NCBI RefSeq assembly: GCF_011634835.1
Contig: NZ_SIRP01000001.1
Coordinates: 3,220,970 to 3,284,969, forward strand
Reading direction: 5' to 3'
Source of the DNA: Isoptericola sp. BMS4
Lineage (GTDB): Bacteria; Actinomycetota; Actinomycetes; Actinomycetales; Cellulomonadaceae
Length of the DNA: 64,000 nucleotides
Shown here: positions 35,783 to 45,368 of the stretch, in pieces
How positions within the stretch are numbered: the first letter of the stretch is position 1
Layout of the letters: each line of letters begins with the position of its first letter
Made by a program: the position numbers and the translations under genes
The notes under the pieces: generated by a model
Database searches by the model: none
Seen by the model: the letters and a program-made list of their open reading frames with translations, nothing else
Told to the model about the DNA's origin: nothing

Positions 35783-36286
35783 TCAGCGGGCGACCGGGCG
35801 GGTCCAGATGCGCGCCGCCGACCGAACGCTCCCGGACTCGAACGGCTTCGACTCGCCGGTCGGCCGGTAGCCCAGCGCGCGCCAGAACGGCTCGGCCGCG
35901 TCCCGGTTGGTGTCGACGACAGCGAGCCGCAGCGTCGTCACCTCGGTCCAGGTGGTCACCCGCTCGAGCACCGCGGCGTGCAGCGCACGCCCCAGCCCCT
36001 GGCGGTGGCGGCTCGCGGCGGTCTGCAGCAGCCCGACGTGCGCGTGCTCGGCGCTCGGCCAGCCGCGGATCACGTCGGCGACGCCGACGGCCGCCCCGGC
36101 CTCGTCGCGCAGGCCGAGGACGTGCTTCGCGCCCGGGGCCGTCCTGGGCGGGCGGGAGGTGAGGACGTCGGCGGCGTCCCGGCGGGTCGCGGCGTGGCCC
36201 GCGACCCGCTCGGAGTAGCCGCCGTCATCGACGAGGAGCCGCGCGACGTCGTCGAGCTCGGCGAGGGTCAGGTCGACGAGACGCAC
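35783..36286 (-). CDS. GNAT family N-acetyltransferase
   Basis: A 167-residue single-domain acetyltransferase. The acetyl-CoA loop is RHRQGLGRALHAAVLE, followed by LRLAVVDTNRDAAEPFWRALGY, a standard GNAT ending. The substrate is unknown. It starts 2 nt after the stop of the second ilvD upstream, so the two are co-transcribed. Confidence 0.85.
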   Translation of the reverse strand: MRLVDLTLAELDDVARLLVDDGGYSERVAGHAATRRDAADVLTSRPPRTAPGAKHVLGLRDEAGAAVGVADVIRGWPSAEHAHVGLLQTAASRHRQGLGRALHAAVLERVTTWTEVTTLRLAVVDTNRDAAEPFWRALGYRPTGESKPFESGSVRSAARIWTRPVAR

Positions 36287-36288
36287 GC

Positions 36289-38151
36289 TCAGCGGCGAGC
36301 GACGAGCGAGACGTCGCGCACGGCACCGCGGTCGGCCGACGTCGCCATCGCGGCGTACGCCTGCAGCGCCGGGGAGACGTAGCGGTCACGGTTCAGCGGC
36401 TGCCACGGGTTCTCCCGGGCCTCCATCTTGGCGCGGCGCTCGGCCAGGACCTCGTCGGGGACGTTGACGCGGATCGAGCGGGAGTCGACGTCGATCTCGA
36501 TCTCGTCACCGTCCTCGATCAGGCCGATGGTGCCGCCGGCGGCGGCCTCGGGCGAGACGTGCCCCACCGAGATGCCGCTGGAGCCGCCGGAGAACCGGCC
36601 GTCCGTGATGAGCGCGCAGACCTTGCCCAGTCCGCGGCCCTTGATGAACGACGTCGGGTAGAGCATCTCCTGCATGCCCGGCCCGCCGGCGGGCCCCTCG
36701 TAGCGCACCACGACGACGTGGCCCGGCTCGACCTGCTTGGTGAGGATCTTCTCGACGGCGTCCTCCTGCGACTCGCACACGAGCGCCTTGCCGACGAAGT
36801 GGAACACGTCCGGGTCGACGCCCGCCGTCTTGAACACGGCGCCGTCGGTGGCGAGGTTGCCGCGCAGCACCGCCAGGCCGCCCTCCACGGTGTACGCGTG
36901 CTCGATGTCGCGGATGCAGCCCTCGGCGGCGTCCGTGTCGAGGCTCTCCCAGACGTTGGAGGTGGAGAAGGCCTGGGTGGTGCGCACCCCGCCCGGCGCG
37001 GCGTGGAACAGCTCCACGGCCGCGTCGGTCGCCTTGCCGCCGCGCACGTCCCAGTCGTCCAGCCAGGAGCGCAGCGTCGGCGAGTGCACGGAGGTGACGT
37101 CCTGGTCCAGCAGCCCGGCGCGGTCCAGCTCCCCGAGGAGCGCGGGGATGCCGCCGGCGCGGTGGACGTCCTCCATGTGGAAGTTCGGGTGGTTGGGGGC
37201 GACCTTGCTCAGGCAGGGCACGCGGCGGCTGATCTGCTCGATGTCCGTCAGGTCGAAGTCGACCTCGCCCTCCTGGGCGGCCGCGAGGACGTGCAGCACC
37301 GTGTTGGTGGACCCGCCCATCGCGACGTCGAGCGCCATGGCGTTCGCGAAGGCCGCCTTCGTGGCGATGCCGCGCGGCGCCGCCGAGTCGTCCTCCTCGT
37401 CGTAGTAGCGCTTGGCGAGGTCGACGACGGTACGGCCGGCCTGCAGGAACAGCTCCTTGCGCGCGGCGTGCGTGGCGAGCGTCGAGCCGTTGCCCGGCAG
37501 CGACAGGCCGAGCGCCTCGGTGAGGCAGTTCATCGAGTTCGCGGTGAACATCCCCGAGCACGAGCCGCAGGTGGGGCAGGCGTTCTCCTCGACCTGGGCC
37601 AGCGCGTCGTCGGAGACGTTCTCGTCGGCCGAGTAGTTGATCGCGTTGATGAGGTTGAGGTGGGTCTTGGCCACGCCGTCCGCGACGACCGCCTTGCCGG
37701 CCTCCATCGGCCCGCCGGAGACGAACACGACGGGGATGTTGAGGCGCATGGCCGCGTTGAGCATGCCCGGCGTGATCTTGTCGCAGTTCGAGATGCACAC
37801 CAGCGCGTCGGCGCAGTGCGCGTTGACCATGTACTCGACCGAGTCGGCGATGAGGTCGCGGCTGGGCAGCGAGTACAGCATCCCGCCGTGTCCCATCGCG
37901 ATGCCGTCGTCGACGGCGATCGTGTTGAACTCCTTGGCGACGCCGCCGGCCTCGCGGACGGCACCCGCCACGAGGTCGCCCATGTCCTTGAGGTGCACGT
38001 GGCCCGGGACGAACTGCGTGTAGGAGTTCGCGATCGCGACGATCGGTTTGCCGAAGTCCTCCGAGCCCATGCCGGTCGCGCGCCACAGGGCGCGGGCACC
38101 GGCCATGTTGCGACCGTGGGTGGACGTCCGAGAGCGCAGGGGACGGCTCAT
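36289..38151 (-). CDS. ilvD: Dihydroxy-acid dehydratase, long E. coli-type
   Basis: A 620-residue enzyme. Cysteines lie in [10 protein letters not shown] and [17 protein letters not shown]; the position of the first Cys of the short type is occupied by [11 protein letters not shown], with no Cys. This is the pattern of the oxygen-sensitive [4Fe-4S] group. The open frame extends upstream but ATG 38151 ([10 protein letters not shown]) is the family start. Two DHADs of different types within 5 kb are unusual. Confidence 0.95.
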   Translation of the reverse strand: MSRPLRSRTSTHGRNMAGARALWRATGMGSEDFGKPIVAIANSYTQFVPGHVHLKDMGDLVAGAVREAGGVAKEFNTIAVDDGIAMGHGGMLYSLPSRDLIADSVEYMVNAHCADALVCISNCDKITPGMLNAAMRLNIPVVFVSGGPMEAGKAVVADGVAKTHLNLINAINYSADENVSDDALAQVEENACPTCGSCSGMFTANSMNCLTEALGLSLPGNGSTLATHAARKELFLQAGRTVVDLAKRYYDEEDDSAAPRGIATKAAFANAMALDVAMGGSTNTVLHVLAAAQEGEVDFDLTDIEQISRRVPCLSKVAPNHPNFHMEDVHRAGGIPALLGELDRAGLLDQDVTSVHSPTLRSWLDDWDVRGGKATDAAVELFHAAPGGVRTTQAFSTSNVWESLDTDAAEGCIRDIEHAYTVEGGLAVLRGNLATDGAVFKTAGVDPDVFHFVGKALVCESQEDAVEKILTKQVEPGHVVVVRYEGPAGGPGMQEMLYPTSFIKGRGLGKVCALITDGRFSGGSSGISVGHVSPEAAAGGTIGLIEDGDEIEIDVDSRSIRVNVPDEVLAERRAKMEARENPWQPLNRDRYVSPALQAYAAMATSADRGAVRDVSLVARR

Positions 38152-38274
38152 GTCAGCTCCTTCGACGCAGGTGGGCTGGGGCGCGCTCGGAGAGCGCGGC
38201 CACGGCGGGCTCGGACAGGGTACGCCCGCGTCCGCCATGCGGTCGCGGGCGGTTCGCCCGTCGGACTGGAGGCG

Positions 38275-38856
38275 TCAGCCGGCGCCGTCGCGTGCCGCGA
38301 TGTCGGCGACCAGCGACTCCCGGACGCCGTCCAGCCACGCGATCCACCGGTCGACGGCGTCCGCACCGTAGGCGTGCGTCATCAGCCCGTACCTGGCGGC
38401 CGCCTCGGGGTCGAACTCGGGGATCGCGTCGTGGCTGTGGACCGTCAGGTCGCGACCGCGCGACCGGGCGACCTGGGCCCGGCGGTAGGCCAGCTCCGAC
38501 TCGACGATCCGCAGGGCGGCGCGCAGGTCGACACCGACCGCGAAGCCGAACCTGACCTTGAAGTCGGCGTCCTCGAACCGGCTCGGCGGCTCGAAGTCGG
38601 AACGCACCCAGGCGAGCAGGGCGGCGCGCCCGGCCGGGGTGATCCGGTACACCTTCGCGTCGGGGCGCCCCTCGCGCGGGTCGAGCTCGTAGGTCGCGTG
38701 CCCGGCGCGCACCAGCCGCGCGAGCTCGCGGTAGATCTGGCTGTGGTGCACGTTCGAGCGCACGAACTGCCCCTCGACCTCGAACCACTTCAGCAGCTCG
38801 TACCCGTGGTAGGGCTTTCGCGCCAAGAGGCTCAGCAGCACGTGCTCGAGCTTCAT
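38275..38856 (-). CDS. PadR family transcriptional regulator
   Basis: A 193-residue regulator. The winged-helix domain opens with MKLEHVLLSLLARKPYHGYE, the recognition segment is SNVHHSQIYRELARLVRAG, and the wing is DAKVYRITPAGRAALLAW, followed by a C-terminal Vir-type helical domain. It is divergent from the sulfatase by 191 nt, and that gap holds a consensus promoter with a tandem repeat. The natural target is therefore the sulfatase-MFS pair. Confidence 0.9.
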   Translation of the reverse strand: MKLEHVLLSLLARKPYHGYELLKWFEVEGQFVRSNVHHSQIYRELARLVRAGHATYELDPREGRPDAKVYRITPAGRAALLAWVRSDFEPPSRFEDADFKVRFGFAVGVDLRAALRIVESELAYRRAQVARSRGRDLTVHSHDAIPEFDPEAAARYGLMTHAYGADAVDRWIAWLDGVRESLVADIAARDGAG

Positions 38857-38940
38857 CGGGCTCCTCCCAGGACGTTCGCCGCCCCACGGTAGCGGCCGCG
38901 CTCCCCCGCGCGCCTCACCGTGCCGCCGGCCGAGGAGAGG

Positions 38941-38969
38941 TTGACACGATCACGGCGGCAGCATATAAC
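38941..38969 (+). promoter_or_regulatory. Consensus sigma70 promoter of the sulfatase gene
   Basis: The -35 TTGACA (38941-38946) and the -10 TATAAC (38964-38969) are separated by exactly 17 nt. This is the best promoter seen in the window, so strong repression is likely needed. Confidence 0.75.
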
Positions 38970-38996
38970 ACTCTGCACATATGACACTCTGCACAT
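38965..38996 (+). promoter_or_regulatory. Two 16-bp tandem repeats, candidate PadR operator
   Basis: ATAACACTCTGCACAT (38965-38980) is followed directly by ATGACACTCTGCACAT (38981-38996), 15 of 16 identical. The first copy overlaps the -10. Repressor bound here would cover the -10 and the start of transcription. PadR sites commonly contain ATGT...ACAT; read on the minus strand each copy begins ATGTGCAGAGTG. Confidence 0.65.
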
Positions 38997-39047
38997 AGCA
39001 GGGGTCACGACGCCCACCGCACCGTCGCGCGCGGCCGAGGAGGACCC

Positions 39048-40871
39048 GTGAAAGCCATCATGGTGATGTTCGACAGCCTCAACCGGAGGATGCTGCCGCC
39101 GTACGGCGCCGACTGGACCCACGCACCGAACTTCCAGCGGCTCGCCGAGCGCACGGTGATGTTCGAGAACTGCTACGGCGGCTCCATGCCGTGCATGCCC
39201 GCGCGGCGCGAGCTGCACACCGGCCGCCACAACTTCCTGCACCGCTCGTGGGGACCCCTCGAGCCCTTCGACGACTCCGTGCCGCAGATGCTGAAGGACC
39301 ACGGTGTGCACACCCACCTCGCCACCGACCACCAGCACTACTGGGAGGACGGCGGCGCCACCTACCACTCCCGGTACTCGACGTTCGAGCTCTTCCGCGG
39401 GCAGGAGGGCGACCCGTGGAAGGGAGTCGTCGCCGACCCGGAGATCCCGGAGTCGCTCGGCGCGACCCAGGCGCTCAAACCACGCCTGTGGCGGCAGGAC
39501 TGGGTGAACCGGAGCTATCTCGAGACCGAGGACCTGCACCCGCAGACGCTCACGTTCGACGCCGGCCTCGAGTTCCTCAGGACCAACAAGGACGAGGACC
39601 GGTGGTTCCTGCAGATCGAGACGTTCGACCCGCACGAGCCCTTCTTCAGCTACGAGCAGCACAAGGAGCACTACCAGGACACCTACGACGGGCCCCACTT
39701 CGACTGGCCCGACTACGCGAAGGTGACGGAGCCACCGGAGGCGGTGGAGCACGCGCGGCACGAGTACGCCGCCCTGCTCAGCATGTGCGACGCCAACCTC
39801 GGACGCGTCCTGGACGCGATGGACGAGCACGACATGTGGGACGACACGCTGCTCATCGTCAACACGGACCACGGGTTCCTGCTCGGAGAGCACGGCTGGT
39901 GGGGCAAGAACCTCCAGCCCTGGTACGACGAGACCATCCACATCCCCCTGTTCGTCTGGGACCCCCGGACACCGGCCGCCGGCGAGCGGCGGGACGCCCT
40001 CGTCCAGACGATCGACATCGGCCCGACGCTCCTGGAGTACTTCGGCGTCGACCGCACGCCCGACATGCAGGGAAGGCCCCTCGCCGACGTCGTGGCCGAC
40101 GCGGCGACGGGACGCGACGCCGGCCTGTTCGGCAGCTTCGGCGGACACGTGTGCGTGACGGACGGCAGGTACGTCTACATGCGCTCGAGCGCGACTCCGC
40201 AGAACCAGCCCCTGTTCGAGCACACGCTCATGCCGACGCACATGGTCGGGTTCTTCCACCACGAGGTGCTCCGCCGGGCCGAGCTCGTCGAGCCGTTCAC
40301 GTTCACCAAGGGCGTGCCCGTCCTGCGGTCGCCCGGCCAGGCGTTCGGCACGCCGTTCGCGTTCGGGACCCTGCTGTACGACCTGGCCACCGACCCCGAG
40401 CAGGAGCACCCCCTGCGGGACGACGACCTCGAGCTCCGCCTGGCGACCCGGCTGCGCGACCTGCTCGTGGCCTCGGACGCGCCGCCGTCCCAGTACGAGC
40501 GCCTCGGCCTCCCCCAGGACGGCCCGCTCACCGCCGCGCACCTGCTCGTGGAGAAGCAGTGGTCGCAGGTGGTCGCCTCGCGGGAACCCGCGGCCACTCC
40601 CGCGGACTTCCCGGAGGACGAGGACGGCGCCCTCGGCCGGCCCCTCGCCTCGCTGCTCGAGAACCCGCGCTCGCGAGCCGTGCTGGAGGAGTGCGCGCCG
40701 ATGCTGGTGCACAGCCCGCTCGCCGGCTTCCTGAGCGGGCTGACCATCATCCAGATCGCCGCCGCGGCGGCGGGCCTGCTCCCCGAACCCGTCCTGCGCA
40801 CGGTCGCCACCCGGCTGGCGAACCGGGACGAGCAGGCGTCGCCCACCACGGTGGACGCCGAGGTCGGCTGA
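39048..40871 (+). CDS. Sulfatase family hydrolase (formylglycine type)
   Basis: A 607-residue member of the sulfatase family. The CxPxR motif is CMPAR at 49-53, with Cys49 the residue oxidised to formylglycine, and HTGR follows. Metal and active-site residues appear in VMFDSLNRRMLPPYG near 6-20, FDPHEPF, and VNTDHGFLLGEHGWWGKN. No signal peptide is present, so the enzyme acts in the cytosol. The GTG start has a GAGGAGG site just upstream. The DSLNRRMLPPYG form belongs to a sulfatase subfamily of unknown substrate. The MFS gene 42 nt downstream probably imports it. Confidence 0.88.
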   Translation: MKAIMVMFDSLNRRMLPPYGADWTHAPNFQRLAERTVMFENCYGGSMPCMPARRELHTGRHNFLHRSWGPLEPFDDSVPQMLKDHGVHTHLATDHQHYWEDGGATYHSRYSTFELFRGQEGDPWKGVVADPEIPESLGATQALKPRLWRQDWVNRSYLETEDLHPQTLTFDAGLEFLRTNKDEDRWFLQIETFDPHEPFFSYEQHKEHYQDTYDGPHFDWPDYAKVTEPPEAVEHARHEYAALLSMCDANLGRVLDAMDEHDMWDDTLLIVNTDHGFLLGEHGWWGKNLQPWYDETIHIPLFVWDPRTPAAGERRDALVQTIDIGPTLLEYFGVDRTPDMQGRPLADVVADAATGRDAGLFGSFGGHVCVTDGRYVYMRSSATPQNQPLFEHTLMPTHMVGFFHHEVLRRAELVEPFTFTKGVPVLRSPGQAFGTPFAFGTLLYDLATDPEQEHPLRDDDLELRLATRLRDLLVASDAPPSQYERLGLPQDGPLTAAHLLVEKQWSQVVASREPAATPADFPEDEDGALGRPLASLLENPRSRAVLEECAPMLVHSPLAGFLSGLTIIQIAAAAAGLLPEPVLRTVATRLANRDEQASPTTVDAEVG

Positions 40872-40913
40872 CCGACCGCCCCCACCACCTACCGATCACG
40901 ACGGAGTGATGTC

Positions 40914-42305
40914 ATGACTGCAACCCACGGCCTCGCCCCACGGTCCGTCCCCGAGCACGAGGCGACCGCGCCCACCGTGCCCGACACGCCACGATCGCCC
41001 GGCGGCCGCTGGAGAGCGCGCAACATGGTGGTCCTCGGCGGCTCGATGATCGTCGACGGCAGCGAGTCGGGCCTCGTCAACGCGCTCTTCCCCGTCATCG
41101 CCGCGTCGCTCGGCCTGGCGACGAGCGCGCTCGGCATCCTCAGCGCCAGCTCGCGGCTGATCGGATCCGTCGCCGGACCGACCTGGGTGTTCCTGGCCAG
41201 GAAGTTCGGGCGCAAGGCGGTCCTCGCGACGGCCACCGGGTTCTGGGGGCTCTGGGCGGTCGCCGCGGGCCTGGCCCAGAGCTTCGTCCAGCTGGTGGTG
41301 CTCTACACGATCGCCGCCGCGGGAGTCGCTGCCGCGCACGCGATCGTGCCCGAGGTCATCGGCGACTCCTACGAGGACAGGAAGCGCGGACGCGTGGTCG
41401 GGTGGCTCTACGGGGGCGCGGCGGCGGGCAGCTCCGTGCTCGCCCCCGTGATCGCGCAGCTCGCGAACATCGAGGACGGCTGGCGCTACGGCTTCTTCCT
41501 CTTCGGCGGTATCAACGTCGTCTTCGGGGTGTTGATCCTCCTGTTCTACCGGGACCCGGGGACGGGCGCCGGCGAGGCGCAGCTGTCGTCCCTCAGCCAG
41601 GCGCAGCGTGACGCGGAGTCGACGATCACCTGGGCACGGGTGCGGTCCCTGGTCCGCATCCCGAGCTTCGTCGTCCTCCTCGTCAGCCGGCTCCTGTCGA
41701 GCCACCTGCTGCTCGCGGCCTTCGGAGTCACGCTGCTCGTGCAGGAGTTCGGGTTCGACACGGCGACCGCGGCCGTCGTCATGTCACCGTTCGGGGTGGG
41801 ATACCTCGCCGGCACGGTCGCCGGGGGGCTGCTCGCCGACGCGCTCCACCGGCTCAGCCCGGACCACGGCCGGGTGGCCCTGCTCCAGGTCGCGCAAGCC
41901 CTGTTCGCCGCGGTGGCGTACGTGACCACGCAGATCGCGTTCGACGGCATCGCGCCGTACCTGGTCCTGTTCGGGCTGATCGGCGCCACCATGGGGCTCA
42001 ACCCGGGGGTGAACCGCCCCCTCGTCATGGCCGTCGTCCCGCCGGAGCTCCGCGGCGCGGCCTTCGCGATCTTCGTGTCGATCGTCGAGTCGGTGGGGTT
42101 CGCGGTCTACACGCTGCTGGCAGGCTTCCTCGCGGACTCGTACGGCCTGCAGGCGGTGATGCTCTGGCTCGTCGTCGGGCTCATGACGCTGAACGCCGCG
42201 TTCCTCACCGCCCTCTACCGCCCGTACGTGAAGGACTCCCGCGCGCTCGTCGCAGAGCTCGAACGACGGGCCCACGCCGCGGCGGGCGAAACCCCCGACG
42301 CGTGA
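40914..42305 (+). CDS. MFS transporter, partner of the sulfatase
   Basis: A 463-residue major facilitator protein with about twelve helices after a polar N-terminus of 35 residues. The MFS A-type loop is FLARKFGRKAVLATA between helices 2 and 3. The gene follows the sulfatase on the same strand with GGAG at the right distance from ATG 40914. It probably takes up the sulfated substrate under the same promoter. Substrate unknown. Confidence 0.88.
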   Translation: MTATHGLAPRSVPEHEATAPTVPDTPRSPGGRWRARNMVVLGGSMIVDGSESGLVNALFPVIAASLGLATSALGILSASSRLIGSVAGPTWVFLARKFGRKAVLATATGFWGLWAVAAGLAQSFVQLVVLYTIAAAGVAAAHAIVPEVIGDSYEDRKRGRVVGWLYGGAAAGSSVLAPVIAQLANIEDGWRYGFFLFGGINVVFGVLILLFYRDPGTGAGEAQLSSLSQAQRDAESTITWARVRSLVRIPSFVVLLVSRLLSSHLLLAAFGVTLLVQEFGFDTATAAVVMSPFGVGYLAGTVAGGLLADALHRLSPDHGRVALLQVAQALFAAVAYVTTQIAFDGIAPYLVLFGLIGATMGLNPGVNRPLVMAVVPPELRGAAFAIFVSIVESVGFAVYTLLAGFLADSYGLQAVMLWLVVGLMTLNAAFLTALYRPYVKDSRALVAELERRAHAAAGETPDA

Positions 42306-42311
42306 CCCCGC

Positions 42312-42349
42312 CCCGGTGCGGGGCCGTCCGCGAACGGCCCCGCACCGGG
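42312..42349. terminator. 16-bp hairpin between convergent transporter genes
   Basis: CCCGGTGCGGGGCCGT (42312-42327) and its exact complement (42334-42349) flank a 6-nt loop, between the ends of the MFS and POT genes. It has no U-tract; bidirectional termination is likely. Confidence 0.65.
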
Positions 42350-42372
42350 TGCCGGAGCATCTCCCCTCCCGG

Positions 42373-43905
42373 TCAGCCGCGCCCGCCGTCCGGACCCCCG
42401 CCCGCTGCCTCGCGCTCGAGCTCGTCCGCCCGGCGGACGTGCCGCGTGACCCACGGTGCGAGCGCGAGCAGGACCCCGGCGCAGACGAGCGCCACCAGCC
42501 CGATACCGCCGAAGTAGGCCGTGTCCGAGACGCCGTCGGTGGCCTCGATGGTCTGGGCCGTGATCGCCTGGCCGGCGGCGTTCGACAGGAACCACAGCGC
42601 CATGGCCTGCCCGCGGAACGCACGCGGCGCCAGCAGCGTCGTGGCCGCGATGCCCACGGGCGACAGGCAGAGCTCGCCGAGCGACTGGATCACGTACACG
42701 ATGATGAGGACCCACGGGGGCGCGAGCGTGCCGGCGAACGCCGCGGACATCGTGGCCAGGAAGACGAACGACAGCGCCGCCAGCGTCAGGCCCAGCACGA
42801 ACTTGTACGCCGTCGGCGGGCGGTCGCCGGTCTTCGTCCACAGCCACGCGAAGACCGGCGCGAGCAGGATGATGGACGCCGGGTTGACCGACTGGAAGAA
42901 GGCGGGCGACAGCGTGATGCCGAAGAGCTGCAGGTCGGTCCTGTCCGCCGCGAACTGTGTGAGCGTCGTGGCCGCCTGCTCGAAGATCATCCAGAACAGC
43001 ATCGAGGCCACGAACAGCGGGACGTAGGCCACGACACGGGGCCGCTCGGCCGCGGTGACCCGCTTCGAGCGGTACATCACCGTGAGCAGCACGGCCGGCG
43101 TCGCCAGCGCCAGGTACGACGTCGCGTCGATGAAGACCTCGACCGCCCAGCCCCCGGCGACGACGACCGCGAGCGCCGTGGCGACCACGACCGCCCCCAC
43201 GACGAGCAGGCCGAGGCGGAGGACGGCGGGCCGGTCCTCGGGGCGGACCGGGTTGGGCACGTCCGTCCCGGCCCGGCCGAGGTAGCGGTAGCCGCCGACG
43301 AAGAAGACCAGGGCGACGGCCATGCCGACCGCCGCGACGGAGAACCCGGCGTGGTACCCCCACGCCCGCTGGACGATGCCCACGACCAGCGGCGCGAAGA
43401 GCGACCCGATGTTGATCCCCATGTAGAAGATGGAGAACGCGGGGTCGCGGCGGGGGTCGTCGCGCGCGTACAGCTCGCCCACCATCGAGGAGACGTTCGG
43501 CTTCAGCAGCCCGGTGCCGAGCGCGACCAGCCCGATCCCGAGCATGGAGAAGCCGTACCCCGGGACCGTGAGGGACACGTGACCGGCGGCGATGATCACG
43601 CCGCCGTACAGCACCGCACGACGGGCGCCGACCACACGGTCCGCGAGCCAGCCACCGATGACGGACACGAGGTAGACGGACGTGCCGTAGATCGACACGA
43701 ACGCCGCACCCGTGGTGGCGTCCATCGAGAGGCCGCCGTTCGCCACCGTGTCGGTGAGGTACAGCAGCAGGATGGCGCGCATCCCGTAGTAGCTGAACCG
43801 CTCCCACAGCTCCGTGCCGGCCAGCGTCGCGAGACCGCGGGGATGCCCGAAGAACGCCCGGTCGCCCTCGTGCTCGGGGTGCGGCGTCGCGGCCTGCGCG
43901 GTCAT
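42373..43905 (-). CDS. POT family proton-coupled peptide transporter
   Basis: A 510-residue transporter of the POT/PTR2 family. The family signature appears as ELWERFSYYGMRAILLLYL near 32-50, the usual ExxERFxYY block; helix 4-5 has FSIFYMGINIGSLFAPLVVG and helix 10 GELCLSPVGIAATTLLAPR. It imports di- and tripeptides with protons. I use ATG 43905; the open frame continues upstream over the photolyase gene but is non-coding there. Confidence 0.93.
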   Translation of the reverse strand: MTAQAATPHPEHEGDRAFFGHPRGLATLAGTELWERFSYYGMRAILLLYLTDTVANGGLSMDATTGAAFVSIYGTSVYLVSVIGGWLADRVVGARRAVLYGGVIIAAGHVSLTVPGYGFSMLGIGLVALGTGLLKPNVSSMVGELYARDDPRRDPAFSIFYMGINIGSLFAPLVVGIVQRAWGYHAGFSVAAVGMAVALVFFVGGYRYLGRAGTDVPNPVRPEDRPAVLRLGLLVVGAVVVATALAVVVAGGWAVEVFIDATSYLALATPAVLLTVMYRSKRVTAAERPRVVAYVPLFVASMLFWMIFEQAATTLTQFAADRTDLQLFGITLSPAFFQSVNPASIILLAPVFAWLWTKTGDRPPTAYKFVLGLTLAALSFVFLATMSAAFAGTLAPPWVLIIVYVIQSLGELCLSPVGIAATTLLAPRAFRGQAMALWFLSNAAGQAITAQTIEATDGVSDTAYFGGIGLVALVCAGVLLALAPWVTRHVRRADELEREAAGGGPDGGRG

Positions 43906-43965
43906 GGGACCGACTCTGGCACCGGTCGCGGGTGCCTGCGACCGCAGGGCCGCTACCGTGGGCGG

Positions 43966-45333
43966 ATGCCCGCGACCGTGATGTGGTTCCGCCGCGACCT
44001 CCGGCTCGCCGACAACCCGGCCCTCGTGGCCGCGGTCGAGGCGGCGCGCGCCGACGACGCCGAGGTGGTCGGCCTGTACGTCCTCGACGACGCCCTGTGG
44101 TCCGCCGCGGGCGCCAACCGGCTGGCCTACCTCGTGGACTCGCTCGCCGCCCTCGACGCGGCGTGCGGCGGCCGGCTGGTGCTGCGCCGCGGCGACCCGC
44201 GCTCCGTCGTGCCGGACGTGGCGCGGGCGGTGGGTGCGCGCGAGGTGCACGCGGCCGCGAGCCACGAGCCGCGCGGGCGGCGCCGCGACGAGGCCGTCCG
44301 CGCCGTGCTGGCGGAGCGCGACGCCGAGCTCGTCGAGACGGGCTCGGCGTACGCCGTCTCCCCCGGGCGCCTGCGCACGGGCGGCGGCACCCCGTACCGG
44401 GTGTTCACGCCGTTCCGCCAGGCGTGGCTCGACCACGGGTGGCGGGCCCCGGCCCACCGGCCGCGCGAGATCCCGTGGGCGGCGCTGCGGTCCGAGGACC
44501 CGCCGCGGGCGACGCCGACCGCCGAGCGGCTGCCGCGGGCCGGCGAGGACGCCGCCCGGCGCCGGTGGCACGCGTTCCTGCGCGAGGGCCTCGCGGGCTA
44601 CGACGAGGCCCGGGACCGGCCGGACCTGGCGGGGACGTCCGCGATGTCGGTGCACCTGCGCTGGGGCGAGGTGCACCCGCGCACGCTGCTGGCCGACCTC
44701 GCCGCGGCCGACGCCCCCGGGTCCGACGTCGCGTCGTACCGTTCCGAGCTGGCGTGGCGCGAGTTCCACGCCGACGTCCTGCACCACCGGCCGGGCGCAC
44801 GCACCGAGTCCCTGCGCGACGTGGTGCCGGACGACGCCTGGGCGACCGGCCCGGCGGCCGACGCCGCGTTCGAGGCCTGGGCGGCCGGGCGCACGGGGTA
44901 CCCGCTCGTCGACGCGGGGATGCGTCAGCTCCGGGCCACCGGGTGGATGCACAACCGGGTACGCATGGTCGTGGCGTCGTTCCTCGTCAAGGACCTGCAC
45001 CTGCACTGGCGGCGCGGTGCCGCCCACTTCATGGCGCACCTGGTCGACGCGGACGTCTCGCAGAACCAGCTCAACTGGCAGTGGGTCGCGGGCACGGGGT
45101 ACGACGCGGCCCCGTACTTCCGGGTGTTCAACCCCGTGACCCAGGCGCGGAAGTTCGACCCGGAGGGCGACTACGTCCGGCGGTGGGTCCCGGAGCTGCG
45201 GGGCGTCGCGGGCCGGGCCGTGCACGAGCCGTGGCGGCTCGACGCCGCGCCGGCCGGGTACCCGGACCGGATGGTCGACCACGCGCACGAGCGCCGCGTG
45301 GCGCTGGACGACTTCAGCCGCGCGCGGGGCTGA
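43966..45333 (+). CDS. phr: Deoxyribodipyrimidine photolyase (class I CPD)
   Basis: A 455-residue cryptochrome/photolyase. The N-terminal Rossmann antenna domain begins VMWFRRDLRLADNPAL, and the FAD domain carries HLRWGEVHPR, ELAWREFHADVLHH, MRQLRATGWMHNRVRMV and DVSQNQLNWQWVAGTG. It splits UV-induced pyrimidine dimers with light. It is 60 nt from the divergent POT gene. Confidence 0.95.
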   Translation: MPATVMWFRRDLRLADNPALVAAVEAARADDAEVVGLYVLDDALWSAAGANRLAYLVDSLAALDAACGGRLVLRRGDPRSVVPDVARAVGAREVHAAASHEPRGRRRDEAVRAVLAERDAELVETGSAYAVSPGRLRTGGGTPYRVFTPFRQAWLDHGWRAPAHRPREIPWAALRSEDPPRATPTAERLPRAGEDAARRRWHAFLREGLAGYDEARDRPDLAGTSAMSVHLRWGEVHPRTLLADLAAADAPGSDVASYRSELAWREFHADVLHHRPGARTESLRDVVPDDAWATGPAADAAFEAWAAGRTGYPLVDAGMRQLRATGWMHNRVRMVVASFLVKDLHLHWRRGAAHFMAHLVDADVSQNQLNWQWVAGTGYDAAPYFRVFNPVTQARKFDPEGDYVRRWVPELRGVAGRAVHEPWRLDAAPAGYPDRMVDHAHERRVALDDFSRARG

Positions 45334-45368
45334 CCGGCCGCGGACGGCAGGCGACGCCGGGGCCGCCC

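Noticed and set aside
35180-36286. Uma2 and GNAT genes as a toxin-antitoxin pair
   Set aside because: They are convergent, not an operon, and the GNAT is preceded by ilvD with 2-nt spacing. Nothing links them.
39048-40712. Overlapping minus-strand frame antisense to the sulfatase
   Set aside because: It is Leu/Val/Arg/His-rich without domains, a mirror of a gene with clear sulfatase active-site motifs.
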